Source of the DNA: Spiractinospora alimapuensis
GTDB taxonomy: Bacteria; Actinomycetota; Actinomycetes; Streptosporangiales; Streptosporangiaceae
Length of the DNA: 64,000 nucleotides
Assembly (NCBI RefSeq): GCF_018437505.1
Contig: NZ_CP072467.1
Span: forward strand, 1,736,001 to 1,800,000
Direction of reading: 5' to 3'
Below the pieces are notes generated by a model, which searched no databases, was not told where the DNA came from, and saw only the letters and a program-made list of their open reading frames with translations. The stretch's first letter is position 1; each line of letters begins with the position of its first letter. Positions 54,615 to 62,837 of the stretch are shown one piece after another. A program made the position numbers and the translations under genes.

Positions 54615-55199
54615 TCACACGGTGCGGGCCACCGGCCGACTGCGAACGGCGGTGCCCATCGTGTGGGTCACCAGTGAGATCAGCACCTGCCGCACCGATT
54701 CCCGATCCCGCGCGTCACAGCGCACGATCGGCACCTCCGGCGCGACGCCGAGCGCGTCGCGCAGCGTGGACTCCGGGTACTGGTAGGCGTTGGGGAACAC
54801 GTTGTCGGCGATCACGAACGGCAGCTTGTACGTCCGCTCGAAGTAGTCGATCGCCGGGAAACTGTCCGGCAGCCGCCGGGTGTCGATCAGGACGACGGCG
54901 CCGAGCGCTCCGCGCACCAGCTCGTCCCACATGAACATGAAGCGGGACTGCCCGGGCGTACCGAACAGGTACAACGCCAGGTCGGTGTCCAGCGTGATCC
55001 GGCCGAAGTCCATCGCGACCGTGGTGCTGGCCTTGTCGGGTGTGTTGGACAGATCGTCAACGCCGGAACTCGCCGAGGTCATCGCCGCTTCGGTGCGGAC
55101 CGGATCCACCTCGGAGATGGAGCCGATGAAGCTCGTCTTGCCCGCACCGAAGCCGCCGGCAACGATGATCTTGGTTGACAGCCTGGGGGAACCGTTCAA
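54615..55199 (-). CDS. Cvn/CvnD-type P-loop GTPase
   Basis: A 194-residue small GTPase of the conservon family. The P-loop is VAGGFGAGKTSFIGS near residue 15, with a switch region TTVAMDFGRI and the G3-like FGTPGQSRFMFMWDEL near 80. In most actinobacteria such genes are fourth in a cvnABCD operon with a kinase-like, a roadblock and a DUF742 protein, but none of these partners is here. The TTG at 55199 has GAGGAA 6 nt upstream and gives the usual short N-terminus; a GTG at 55229 is an alternative. Confidence 0.85.
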   Translation of the reverse strand: MNGSPRLSTKIIVAGGFGAGKTSFIGSISEVDPVRTEAAMTSASSGVDDLSNTPDKASTTVAMDFGRITLDTDLALYLFGTPGQSRFMFMWDELVRGALGAVVLIDTRRLPDSFPAIDYFERTYKLPFVIADNVFPNAYQYPESTLRDALGVAPEVPIVRCDARDRESVRQVLISLVTHTMGTAVRSRPVARTV

Positions 55200-55318
55200 T
55201 GCTCGTTCCTCATCGCGCACGGGTACCACGGGTGTGAAAAGTCCCTGGGGACCCGACCCACAGTACCCCGCCCGGGCCCGGTTGTTGGTGCAAACCCCCC
55301 GAGATTAGGCGGAAATCG

Positions 55319-55999
55319 TTAGGATTCGCGTCCGCGTGAGTCCGGGCGTGGGAAGGCGCGCCGGGCCGCACGGGCGCCGATCACGACGCCCAGGAGCGCG
55401 ATGGCCGCACCCACGAGGATCCCGCGAACGAAGGAGTCGCCCGACCAACCGCCTGCGGCCGGTACCCCGGCGACGGCGCCCGCGGACGGTACGACGGTGG
55501 TGGCCTGCCCCTCGGTGGTCGACGCGCCCGCGGCGGCCTTCGGCTCGCCCCGCGTGGACGTCCCGAGGATCTCCGCCTCCAACGCGGCGAAGAACTGGCC
55601 GGCCATCTTCTTGGAGACCGCGGAGAGGACCCGCTGCCCCACACCACTGATGGTGCCGCCCACGATCGCCTCTGCGTCGTAACTCACACCGCAGGTGCCG
55701 TCGGCGTTGTCGGTGAGTCGAACTGAGACGTCCGCCTGTACGGTTCCGGGAGCGCCGGAGCCGGACGCGCGCAGCACCAGCGAGCTCGGCTCGACCAGGT
55801 CGGTGAGCGACACGTTGCCGTCGAAGGTGCCCTTGATGGAGGCGACTCCGGCGGTGATCGCACCCCGGTACTGGTGCGGGCCGACCTCCTCCAGTTCCTG
55901 GGCGCCGGGAATGGTGCGCGCCAGGACCTTGGGGTCGAGCAGGGCCCGCCACACATCGGCGGCCGGTGCCTTCACGTTTGCTGTTCCGGTGACACGCAT
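55319..55999 (-). CDS. coxG: CoxG-type (SRPBCC) protein with C-terminal membrane helix
   Basis: A 226-residue protein. The N-terminal SRPBCC domain reads VTGTANVKAPAADVWRALLD, then LARTIPGAQELEEVG and GAITAGVASIKGTFDG, the CoxG/PF06240 pattern. A proline/alanine linker follows, and then a single helix SFVRGILVGAAIALLGVVIG near residues 190-210. CoxG recruits molybdenum hydroxylases to the membrane in known systems. The ATG at 55999 lies 4 bp after the coxL stop, so it ends the coxM-coxS-coxL-coxG unit. Confidence 0.88.
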   Translation of the reverse strand: MRVTGTANVKAPAADVWRALLDPKVLARTIPGAQELEEVGPHQYRGAITAGVASIKGTFDGNVSLTDLVEPSSLVLRASGSGAPGTVQADVSVRLTDNADGTCGVSYDAEAIVGGTISGVGQRVLSAVSKKMAGQFFAALEAEILGTSTRGEPKAAAGASTTEGQATTVVPSAGAVAGVPAAGGWSGDSFVRGILVGAAIALLGVVIGARAARRAFPRPDSRGRES

Positions 56000-56003
56000 G
56001 GGT

Positions 56004-58439
56004 TCAGCGTTCTCCTGTCTTCGCAGGGTGGGAGGAGGGACGAAGCGGGGGGATCTCGCCGGCCTTGAATCGGCGCCGGAGGGTGTACAGCTCCGACGGG
56101 GAGATGGGCATCCGCGTGACGGCGAATCCCTCGGCGTCGGAGATCGCCGACGCCAGAACGGCGGCGCCCGGGATGACGCCGGCCTCACCCGCGCCCTTGA
56201 TCCCGAGCGAGTTCAACGGGCTCGGAGTCTCCAGGTGGTCGATCTCCACCTTGGGGATCTCCGAGGCGTAGGGAATGAGGAAGTCCATGAAGGAGGCGTT
56301 CTGTAGCTGCCCGTGATCGTCGTAGGCCATGCGCTCGAAGAGCGCCCCCGCAACGCCCTGGGCGACACCGCCGTGCACCTGCCCCTGCACGATCGTGGGG
56401 TTCACGAGCGTGCCGCAGTCGTGCACCACGCAGTACCGCAGAATGTTGACCTCCGCGGTCTCCGGGTCGGTCTCCACGATCACCGCGTGCATGCCGTTGG
56501 CGAACGTCGCCCGGATCGGCGAGTAGAAGCCACTGCCTTCCAGACCGGGCTCGTCCCCCTCTGCGACCGGCGGCTTGTTGTAGTCGGTCGCGCCACCGAA
56601 CTGGGTGGCGGCCTTCGACGCCTCGTCGAAGGCGTAGCGCAGCGGATTGGCGAGGACCGCGATCGTCCCCAGCCGGATCGACGACGACGGGTCGCCCTTG
56701 ACGCGGACCTCACCGTCGACGAGCTCCAGGTCCTCCGGTGACGCCTCCAACGCGTCCGCCGCGACCCGCAGCGCCTTCTCCTTGACGTCCAACGCCGCCG
56801 CGGCGACGGCGTTGCCACTCATGACCGCGCCACGAGAGGCGAACGTGCCGACCGAGTAGGCGATCAGGCGTGTGTCGCCCGTGGTGACGGTGACGTCGTC
56901 CATCGGGACGCCGAGCTGGTCGGCGACGATCTGGGCGAAGGCGGTCTCGTGGCCCTGGCCCTGGCTGGTGAGCCCGGTGGCGACCCTGACCTTGCCGGAC
57001 GTCTCGACGATGATGCGACCGCCCTCGTAGGGGCCGACACCGGTTCCCTCCACGTAGCAGGCGAGTCCGATGCCCACGGTGCGGCCCTCGGCTCGGGCCT
57101 TCTCGCGGTAGTCCTCGAAGTCGTCCCAGCCGACGAGCTTCTTGATCTTCTCCATGGACGCCGGGAAGTCCCCGGAGTCGTAGATCAGCGGGCGCCCGTC
57201 CTGGAACATGAGCCCATGGTCGTAGGGCATCTCGTCGGGCTGGATGAAGTTGGCCTCCCGCACGACCGTCCGGTCCTTGCCGAGGTAGTCGGCGATGGCG
57301 TCCAGGGTGCGTTCCATGGCGAACACGCCCTGTGGGCGTCCAGCGCCGCGGTAGGGCGTCACCAGCACCGTGTTGGTGTAGAGGCTGGTGAACTCCACCC
57401 GGTAGTTGGCCGGCTTGTACGGGCCGAGCAACTGGGTGGAGGTCACGATCGGGATGATGATGCCGTAGGGCAGGTACGCCCCGTTGTCGTGCCAGAACTC
57501 CACGTCCAGCCCGAGCAGGCGCCCCTCGTCGTCGAAGCCGACGCGTACTCGCTGTAGCTGGCCCCGCTCGTGGGCGGAGGCGATGAAGTGCTCCCGGCGG
57601 TCCTCGGCCCAGCGCACGTCGCGGCCGAGCGTCCGCGCGGCCCACGACACCATGAGCTCCTCCGGCCACGGGTGCACGATCTTCGTCCCGAAGCCACCGC
57701 CCACGTCCGGGATCACGGCCTGCACCTTGGACAGGGGAAGCTCGAGCTTGGCGGCGACGGCCGCGCGCAGACCCGCGGAGGTCTGACTCGAACTGTAGAT
57801 CCGCAGGGTCTCCTCCCGGCCGTCCCACTGCGCGTAGACGGCCTTGCCCTCCATCGGCATACCCGCGGAGCGCTCGATGTCGAGGTCGAGTTCCAGGGTG
57901 TGCGGCGCGGCCTCGACCGCGGCACGCGCGTCCCCGGATTCCTGGACCAGGTGCGCCGCGACGTTGTCCGCCATGTCGGCGTGGGCGTAGGTCGACCCGT
58001 CGCGGGACTCGGCGATGCCCACGACCGGGTCCAGCATGTCGTACTGGACCCGGATCCGCTCGACCGCGTCCTCGGCGACGTAGCGGTCCCGCGCCACCAC
58101 CATCGCGATCGCCTCACCGACGTGGCAGACCTCGTCCTTGGCCAGGGCGTGCGGTGTACGGCCGTCGACGATGCCCGGGTGGGGGATCAACAACGGCAGG
58201 GGCTCCGCCATCGCCCCGGTGAGGTCGTCGTGGGTGTAGATCGCGACCAGGCCCTCGACCTCGAGCGCGTCCGACACGTCGATGTCCCGGATGCGGGCGT
58301 GGGCGTGCGGACTGCGCAGGAAGGCGCTGGCCAGGGCGTCGGTGTTCGCGGCGAGGTCGTCGGTGTAACGGCCCTTGCCACGGATGAGACGGTCGTCCTC
58401 GACGCGCGCCACTGGCTCACCGAACATCTGGGTGGTCAC
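56004..58439 (-). CDS. Molybdenum hydroxylase large subunit (CoxL/XdhB family, form II type)
   Basis: An 811-residue molybdopterin-binding subunit of the xanthine oxidase family. It begins TTQMFGEPVARVEDDRLIRG, has the GGGFGTK motif near 250, the active-site loop TPYRGAGRPQG near 365, QGQGHETAFAQI near 530 and the catalytic glutamate in GAGEAGVIPG near 750. Form I CO dehydrogenases carry AYxCSFR in the active-site loop; here it is PYRGAGR, so CO is an unlikely substrate. A purine, pyrimidine or other azaheterocycle is more likely. The GTG at 58439 overlaps the coxS stop. Confidence 0.9.
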   Translation of the reverse strand: MTTQMFGEPVARVEDDRLIRGKGRYTDDLAANTDALASAFLRSPHAHARIRDIDVSDALEVEGLVAIYTHDDLTGAMAEPLPLLIPHPGIVDGRTPHALAKDEVCHVGEAIAMVVARDRYVAEDAVERIRVQYDMLDPVVGIAESRDGSTYAHADMADNVAAHLVQESGDARAAVEAAPHTLELDLDIERSAGMPMEGKAVYAQWDGREETLRIYSSSQTSAGLRAAVAAKLELPLSKVQAVIPDVGGGFGTKIVHPWPEELMVSWAARTLGRDVRWAEDRREHFIASAHERGQLQRVRVGFDDEGRLLGLDVEFWHDNGAYLPYGIIIPIVTSTQLLGPYKPANYRVEFTSLYTNTVLVTPYRGAGRPQGVFAMERTLDAIADYLGKDRTVVREANFIQPDEMPYDHGLMFQDGRPLIYDSGDFPASMEKIKKLVGWDDFEDYREKARAEGRTVGIGLACYVEGTGVGPYEGGRIIVETSGKVRVATGLTSQGQGHETAFAQIVADQLGVPMDDVTVTTGDTRLIAYSVGTFASRGAVMSGNAVAAAALDVKEKALRVAADALEASPEDLELVDGEVRVKGDPSSSIRLGTIAVLANPLRYAFDEASKAATQFGGATDYNKPPVAEGDEPGLEGSGFYSPIRATFANGMHAVIVETDPETAEVNILRYCVVHDCGTLVNPTIVQGQVHGGVAQGVAGALFERMAYDDHGQLQNASFMDFLIPYASEIPKVEIDHLETPSPLNSLGIKGAGEAGVIPGAAVLASAISDAEGFAVTRMPISPSELYTLRRRFKAGEIPPLRPSSHPAKTGER

Positions 58440-58945
58440 TGGGTCGGCTCTCCTTCCCGCCGCAGTTCCGCCGCACGCATCACCGCGGCGACGATGTTCT
58501 GGTACCCCGTACAGCGGCAGAGGTTGCCACCGATGGCCTCGCGCGCCTCGTCCTCGGTGGGCTCGGGGTTCTCCCGCAGGAAGGCGGTGGCAACGGTCAG
58601 GAATCCGGGCGTACAGAAACCGCACTGGAGCCCGTGGCAATCCTTGAACCCCTGCTGCTCCGGGCTCAGCTTCTCCCCGTCGCTCAGCCCCTCGACCGTA
58701 GTGATCTCGTGCTTCGCCGCGGTGAGGGCGAAGGTGAGGCAGGAACGGGCGGGTTCCCCGTCCAGCAGCACCGTGCAGGCGCCGCAGACACCGTGCTCAC
58801 ATCCCACGTGGGTCCCGGTGAGGCCGACGTCCTCACGCAGACAGTCCGACAGCAGGCGTCGCGCGGGCACGGTCACCGGGTAGGCGACTCCGTTGACGCG
58901 TAGGACTGCCTCGTGCCTCTCCTCGCGGGCTTCGCTGTCACTCAT
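58436..58945 (-). CDS. Molybdenum hydroxylase iron-sulfur subunit (CoxS/XdhC family)
   Basis: A 169-residue protein with two [2Fe-2S] clusters. The N-terminal ferredoxin site is CEHGVCGACTVLLDGEPARSC near residue 55, and the C-terminal four-helix site has CGFCTPGF near 110 and CRCTGYQNI near 145. It carries electrons between the molybdenum and FAD subunits. The ATG at 58945 overlaps the coxM stop, and its own stop overlaps coxL, so all three subunits are translationally coupled. Confidence 0.93.
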   Translation of the reverse strand: MSDSEAREERHEAVLRVNGVAYPVTVPARRLLSDCLREDVGLTGTHVGCEHGVCGACTVLLDGEPARSCLTFALTAAKHEITTVEGLSDGEKLSPEQQGFKDCHGLQCGFCTPGFLTVATAFLRENPEPTEDEAREAIGGNLCRCTGYQNIVAAVMRAAELRREGEPTQ

Positions 58946-59811
58946 CAGGCTCCTGGGGTCGGTTCGGTCGCGTTGTGGATCGCGCGGCGGAGGACCCGCG
59001 CGGTGAGTACCTGGGCGAGGTGCCCCCGGTACTCGGCCGTGACGTGGATGTCGCCCTCCGGCTCGAGGTCGGCCACGGCGCGTTCCGCCACGGCGGCCAC
59101 GTCAACGGCGTCGGGCGCGGTGCCGCCCAGGCCCAGGTCCACCACGACGGGGACCGGGCCCATCGACAGGTAGACGACGCGGGCCTCCGCGATGGCCTCG
59201 GGGCCACTCAGGGTGACGAGGCACGCGGCTCCGCAGGTCGCATAGTCGCCGTGCCGGCGGGCGATCTCCTCGAACGCGGTTCCGTGACGTCCACGGGGGC
59301 GGGGGAACACCGCGGCGAGCGCGAGTTCGTCGGGTCGGGCGTCGCTCTCCATGGGGCCGACGAAGAAGTCCTCGGCGGCCACGGTGCGGGTTCCGGAGAC
59401 GCTCGCCAGCTCCATGTGGCCGCGGAGGAGCGCGAGGACCGCGGTCATCTCGGAGGCGGGGTCGGCGTGCACGAGACTGCCGACAGTCGTCCCTCGGTTG
59501 CGGATCACGGGGTGGGCGACGTTGTGCAGGGCGTCGCTGAGGAGCGGGAAGGTGGCCGCGGTCTCACGTTCCACTCGGCGGTGGCGGGCGAGCGCGCCGA
59601 CCCGGACCTGGGTCTCGTCAATGGTGACGGTGTCGAGGTCGGCGAGCCCGTTGATGTCGACGAGGTGAGTGGGCGCCGCGAGACGCATGTTCAACGCCGG
59701 GATCAGACTCTGGCCACCCGCCAACACTTTGCACTCCTCGAGGTCGGCCTGCAGCCGCAGCGCCTCCTCGACGGTTGCTGGCTGGTGATAAGTGAAGGCG
59801 GGTGGTTTCAA
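58945..59811 (-). CDS. Molybdenum hydroxylase FAD subunit (CoxM/XdhA family)
   Basis: A 288-residue FAD-binding protein. The FAD motifs are AGGQSLIPALNMRLA near residue 30 and TTVGSLVHADPASEM near 108, as in CoxM. The start is taken as the TTG at 59811 (MKPPAFTYHQP), with GGAAGGG 7 nt upstream; upstream in-frame codons give a non-homologous extension. It is the first subunit gene of the coxMSLG order, 89 bp after the permease gene on the same strand. Confidence 0.9.
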   Translation of the reverse strand: MKPPAFTYHQPATVEEALRLQADLEECKVLAGGQSLIPALNMRLAAPTHLVDINGLADLDTVTIDETQVRVGALARHRRVERETAATFPLLSDALHNVAHPVIRNRGTTVGSLVHADPASEMTAVLALLRGHMELASVSGTRTVAAEDFFVGPMESDARPDELALAAVFPRPRGRHGTAFEEIARRHGDYATCGAACLVTLSGPEAIAEARVVYLSMGPVPVVVDLGLGGTAPDAVDVAAVAERAVADLEPEGDIHVTAEYRGHLAQVLTARVLRRAIHNATEPTPGA

Positions 59812-59900
59812 AGCGTTGCCCTTCCGGCTGGTTGTGTGGCTGTCGCTCCAACGGGCGAGACCCGGTCCGCGGGGCGCGAACCGGGTCACCGGGTCGCCGC

Positions 59901-61373
59901 TCAGTCGCGGGAATCTGGCTCCTTGTCGGGCGCCGCACTCCCCCGGTCGGCCGTGCGCACGGCTCCGGAGGTCTCCTCGCCGGCCTCACCGGGCGCGTGG
60001 GAGGCGGACACCGGGTCGTCGAGAGTGACGGTGTCGCGGAGGTACGCGGGCGCCAGTCGGCGCATGAGGTGGTAGCCGAGGAGCAGGATGATCGTGCCCA
60101 GGGCGATGCCCTCGATCTCGAAGGTCTCGGTGATGTGCAACGAGACACCTCCGATACCGGCGATGAGACCGGCGGCGACCGGGACGATGACCACCGGGTT
60201 GGCGAAGTTGACTCGGTTCTCCACCCAGATCTTGGCACCGAGCAAGCCGATCATCCCGTACAGGACCACCGTGATGCCACCGAGCACGCCCTCGGGGATC
60301 GACGCCACGAGAGCGCCGAACTTGGGGGACAGCCCGAAGAGGATCGCGACGAGAGCCGCCACGTAGTACGCGGCCGTGGAGTACACACGCGTGGTCGCCA
60401 TGACACCGATGTTCTCGGCGTAGGTGGTCGTCGGGGAACCACCGACACCCGCGGCCAGTGTGGTCGCGACGCCGTCGGCGAAGAGGGCCCGACCCATGTA
60501 AGGGTCAAGGTCGTCCTTGGTCATCTCCTGCACGGCCTTGACGTGGCCGGCGTTCTCCGCGATCAACGCGATCACGGCGGGAAGGGCGACCAGGATGGCC
60601 TGGGTCTGGAAGTCGGGCGCGTGCATCGTGGGCAGTCCGAACCACGCGGCCTCGCCGACTCCGGACAGGTCAACACGGAAGGCGTCGACGAAGGTTCCCT
60701 CCTCCGCTCCGGGAACCTGGTGCATGCCGAAGACGAGGTCGAAGATCCAGGAGACGACGAAGCCGAAGACCAGGCCGAGGAGGATGGTGATGCGACCGAG
60801 GAAACCGCGCAGCAGCACCGTCGACACGATGACGAAGCCCATCGTCAGCAGGCCCACCCACTGGTCGAACGGCCAGTAGTTCTGCGCGACGACCGGGGCG
60901 AGGTTGAACCCGATCAACAGCACCACGCCGCCGGTCACCACGGAGGGGAACGCCCGGAGTACGGCGTTCGGTCCCAGGAGGTGGACCAGGATGCCCGAGA
61001 CGGCGAGGACGGCACCCGCGACCATGATCGAACCGGTCACGGTGGCGCTGTCACCGCCCCCGTCGCGGATCACGACGACGGCGCCGACGAACGCGGCGCT
61101 CGTTCCGAGATAACTGGGCACCTTCCCCTGCACGATGAGCAGGAAGATGATCGTGCCGATCCCCGACATCATGATGGCGAGGTTGGGGTCCAGCCCCATG
61201 ATCAGGGGGAAGACGAAGGTGGCACCGAACATCGCGATGACGTGCTGGGCCCCGAGTCCGGTCGTACGCCCCCACGACAGGCGCTGTCCTGGACGTACGG
61301 CCTGTCCTGGGGGTGGCGCGCTTCCGTCGCCATAGAGTTCCCAGCTCAGGCCGAGTTTGCGCCGAAGGTTCAT
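59901..61373 (-). CDS. NCS2-family uracil/xanthine permease
   Basis: A 490-residue nucleobase:cation symporter of the UraA/PurP family with about 12-14 helices. The TM8 region has LIAENAGHVKAV and the TM10 signature is GGSPTTTYAENIGVM; the glutamates of both bind the base in UraA. The sequence GGxxxTTYxENIG is more like uracil than uric-acid permeases, which usually carry GxxxxTTFSQNVG. The ATG at 61373 has GGAG 6 nt upstream; an in-frame ATG at 61385 is possible. It heads the coxMSLG genes and is probably their transporter. Confidence 0.9.
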   Translation of the reverse strand: MNLRRKLGLSWELYGDGSAPPPGQAVRPGQRLSWGRTTGLGAQHVIAMFGATFVFPLIMGLDPNLAIMMSGIGTIIFLLIVQGKVPSYLGTSAAFVGAVVVIRDGGGDSATVTGSIMVAGAVLAVSGILVHLLGPNAVLRAFPSVVTGGVVLLIGFNLAPVVAQNYWPFDQWVGLLTMGFVIVSTVLLRGFLGRITILLGLVFGFVVSWIFDLVFGMHQVPGAEEGTFVDAFRVDLSGVGEAAWFGLPTMHAPDFQTQAILVALPAVIALIAENAGHVKAVQEMTKDDLDPYMGRALFADGVATTLAAGVGGSPTTTYAENIGVMATTRVYSTAAYYVAALVAILFGLSPKFGALVASIPEGVLGGITVVLYGMIGLLGAKIWVENRVNFANPVVIVPVAAGLIAGIGGVSLHITETFEIEGIALGTIILLLGYHLMRRLAPAYLRDTVTLDDPVSASHAPGEAGEETSGAVRTADRGSAAPDKEPDSRD

Positions 61374-61843
61374 AAACGGCTCCATTTCAGAAGTAGGCCC
61401 CGGTACGTCCCCCGATTGCCCCGGCCTGCGGTGATCCCGCTCAAGGGTGACCCAGTTCACTGGATTGCGCCAACCCTAGGGATCCTTGACCAGGCGGCTC
61501 ATGAGCAACAGGTGCCAAACGACAAGTCCGGCGTTGTGGACTGTTGGACTCAGACCGGTCCCAGGTACGCTGGCGTTCGACGGGGTAACGCTCCGTCGTT
61601 TCCCGTGCGTCGCTGGCAGTCCACGGTGCGACACATGTGTGACGGACAGGTCTGCGGCGGGTTACGACTGTGTTCCCTCCGCTGTCAGCGCGCCTCGAAT
61701 GCCACGATTTCCGGCCGCGTGGGCTGGGATTTTGGCGACATTTCACAGATCCCCTCGCCCGGTTTGTGGGGGTTCGTCACCACCTGTCCGACTATCGCCG
61801 TCACGGATACGGATTGTCAGCGCCTAGCCCTAGGGTTCCCGGC
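61374..61843. other. Intergenic region upstream of the permease
   Basis: 470 bp without a supported gene. It holds the promoter side of the minus-strand permease and of the plus-strand gene fragment at 61844. A short direct repeat (GTTGTGGACT, then GTTGGACT) lies near 61533. No clear terminator or RNA structure was seen. Confidence 0.4.
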
Positions 61844-61918
61844 GTGACTGAGCGATGGACTCCCGACAAGATCTGGGAACTCGCGCCGGACCCTTCCTCC
61901 ACACCGGGATTGACGTAG
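61844..61918 (+). pseudogene. 5' stub of a SWIM zinc-finger protein gene
   Basis: The GTG at 61844 reads MTERWTPDKIWELAPDPSS and stops at a TAG after 24 residues. This is the characteristic start of actinobacterial SWIM zinc-finger proteins that head a MoxR-ATPase/VWA gene cluster. The rest of the gene, about 400 codons, is missing. A TAGCCCTAGGG promoter-like stretch precedes the start. Confidence 0.65.
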
Positions 61919-62198
61919 CCCGTGGGAGAGCGATCACTTCGGGTATCCGCGATGACGTAGGCGACGCGATGTCGGTACGGGATGCGGGATACGGAGCCTC
62001 GGGACGCCTCCCCGTCCATCCCGATGGTGCGGCGCACAGCGCGACCTGACCCGACAACAGAGCCAACTCCGTCTCAAACCAGAGGCAGAGCGCCGAACAG
62101 CCACGCTGGACCGGCGCACGGAGGCGCACCGCGCCCGGAGGTCGCTGGTCTCGCCCGAAGGTGCCCAGACGCGGATCTCACCGAGATCCTTCCACGCT

Positions 62199-62618
62199 GT
62201 GCTGTGTTGCCCCCCGCCGCCGGCCCAACCGTCGGATCCGGTGCAGGCGTTGTTCGGTGTCCAGTTGGGCGGGGGCACCGACATCAACCGTGCCGTGGCG
62301 CACAGCCAACGGCTGATCACTCGGCCTACGGACTCGGTGTTCGTGTTGGTCAGCGACCTCTTCGAGGGAGGGGTGGAGGAGGAGCTCCTACGGCGAGTGG
62401 GCGCGATGACCGCCGACGGTGTGCGGGTGGTGGTGCTGCTCTCCCTCTCCGACAGTGGGGCGCCCCACTACGACCGGCGGATCGCCGCGGCGCTGGCCGC
62501 CATGGGAGTGCCAGCCTTCGCCTGCACACCGGACGCTTTCCCGGAGTTGATGGCGGCGGCGCTTCAGGGCCGGTCGTTGCCGTCGTGGGTCGACGCCCAC
62601 CAGGCGGAGCGGGACTGA
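62199..62618 (+). pseudogene. 3' fragment of a VWA-domain protein gene
   Basis: The C-terminal 130 residues of a von Willebrand A protein: DPVQALFGVQLGGGTDINRAV, then RPTDSVFVLVSDLFEGGVEEE, VVVLLSLSDSGAPHYD and AFACTPDAFPELM. The MIDAS DxSxS that should lie about 100 residues earlier is absent, and the sequence before 62220 (LCCPPPPAQPS) is unlike the family. Together with the SWIM stub 280 bp upstream it marks a deletion that removed the middle of a SWIM-MoxR-...-VWA cluster. Sequence between the two fragments (61919-62198) matches nothing I recognise. Confidence 0.75.
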
Positions 62619-62646
62619 GGTGGGCCCGCGACACGCGGGCCCACCT
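62618..62646 (+). terminator. Hairpin overlapping the VWA fragment stop
   Basis: A perfect 13-bp stem (AGGTGGGCCCGCG) with a 3-nt loop begins at the last base of the stop codon. Confidence 0.75.
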
Positions 62647-62837
62647 CCTGGATATCCCCAGTGTGCCGGTAAGCGGCCGCCGGCTCCGCTAGGCTGGACG
62701 TGCCCGGGATTCGGGACGCTGGCGCACTCTCCGATCCGGCGGTGCGGCGATCCGCTTCCGTCGGTGTGGGAGCGCTGTTGGCGCGGACTCGCGGCCGCTG
62801 CCCGTTTTCCCACCCGACGTCACGCAGGTCACCCCCC

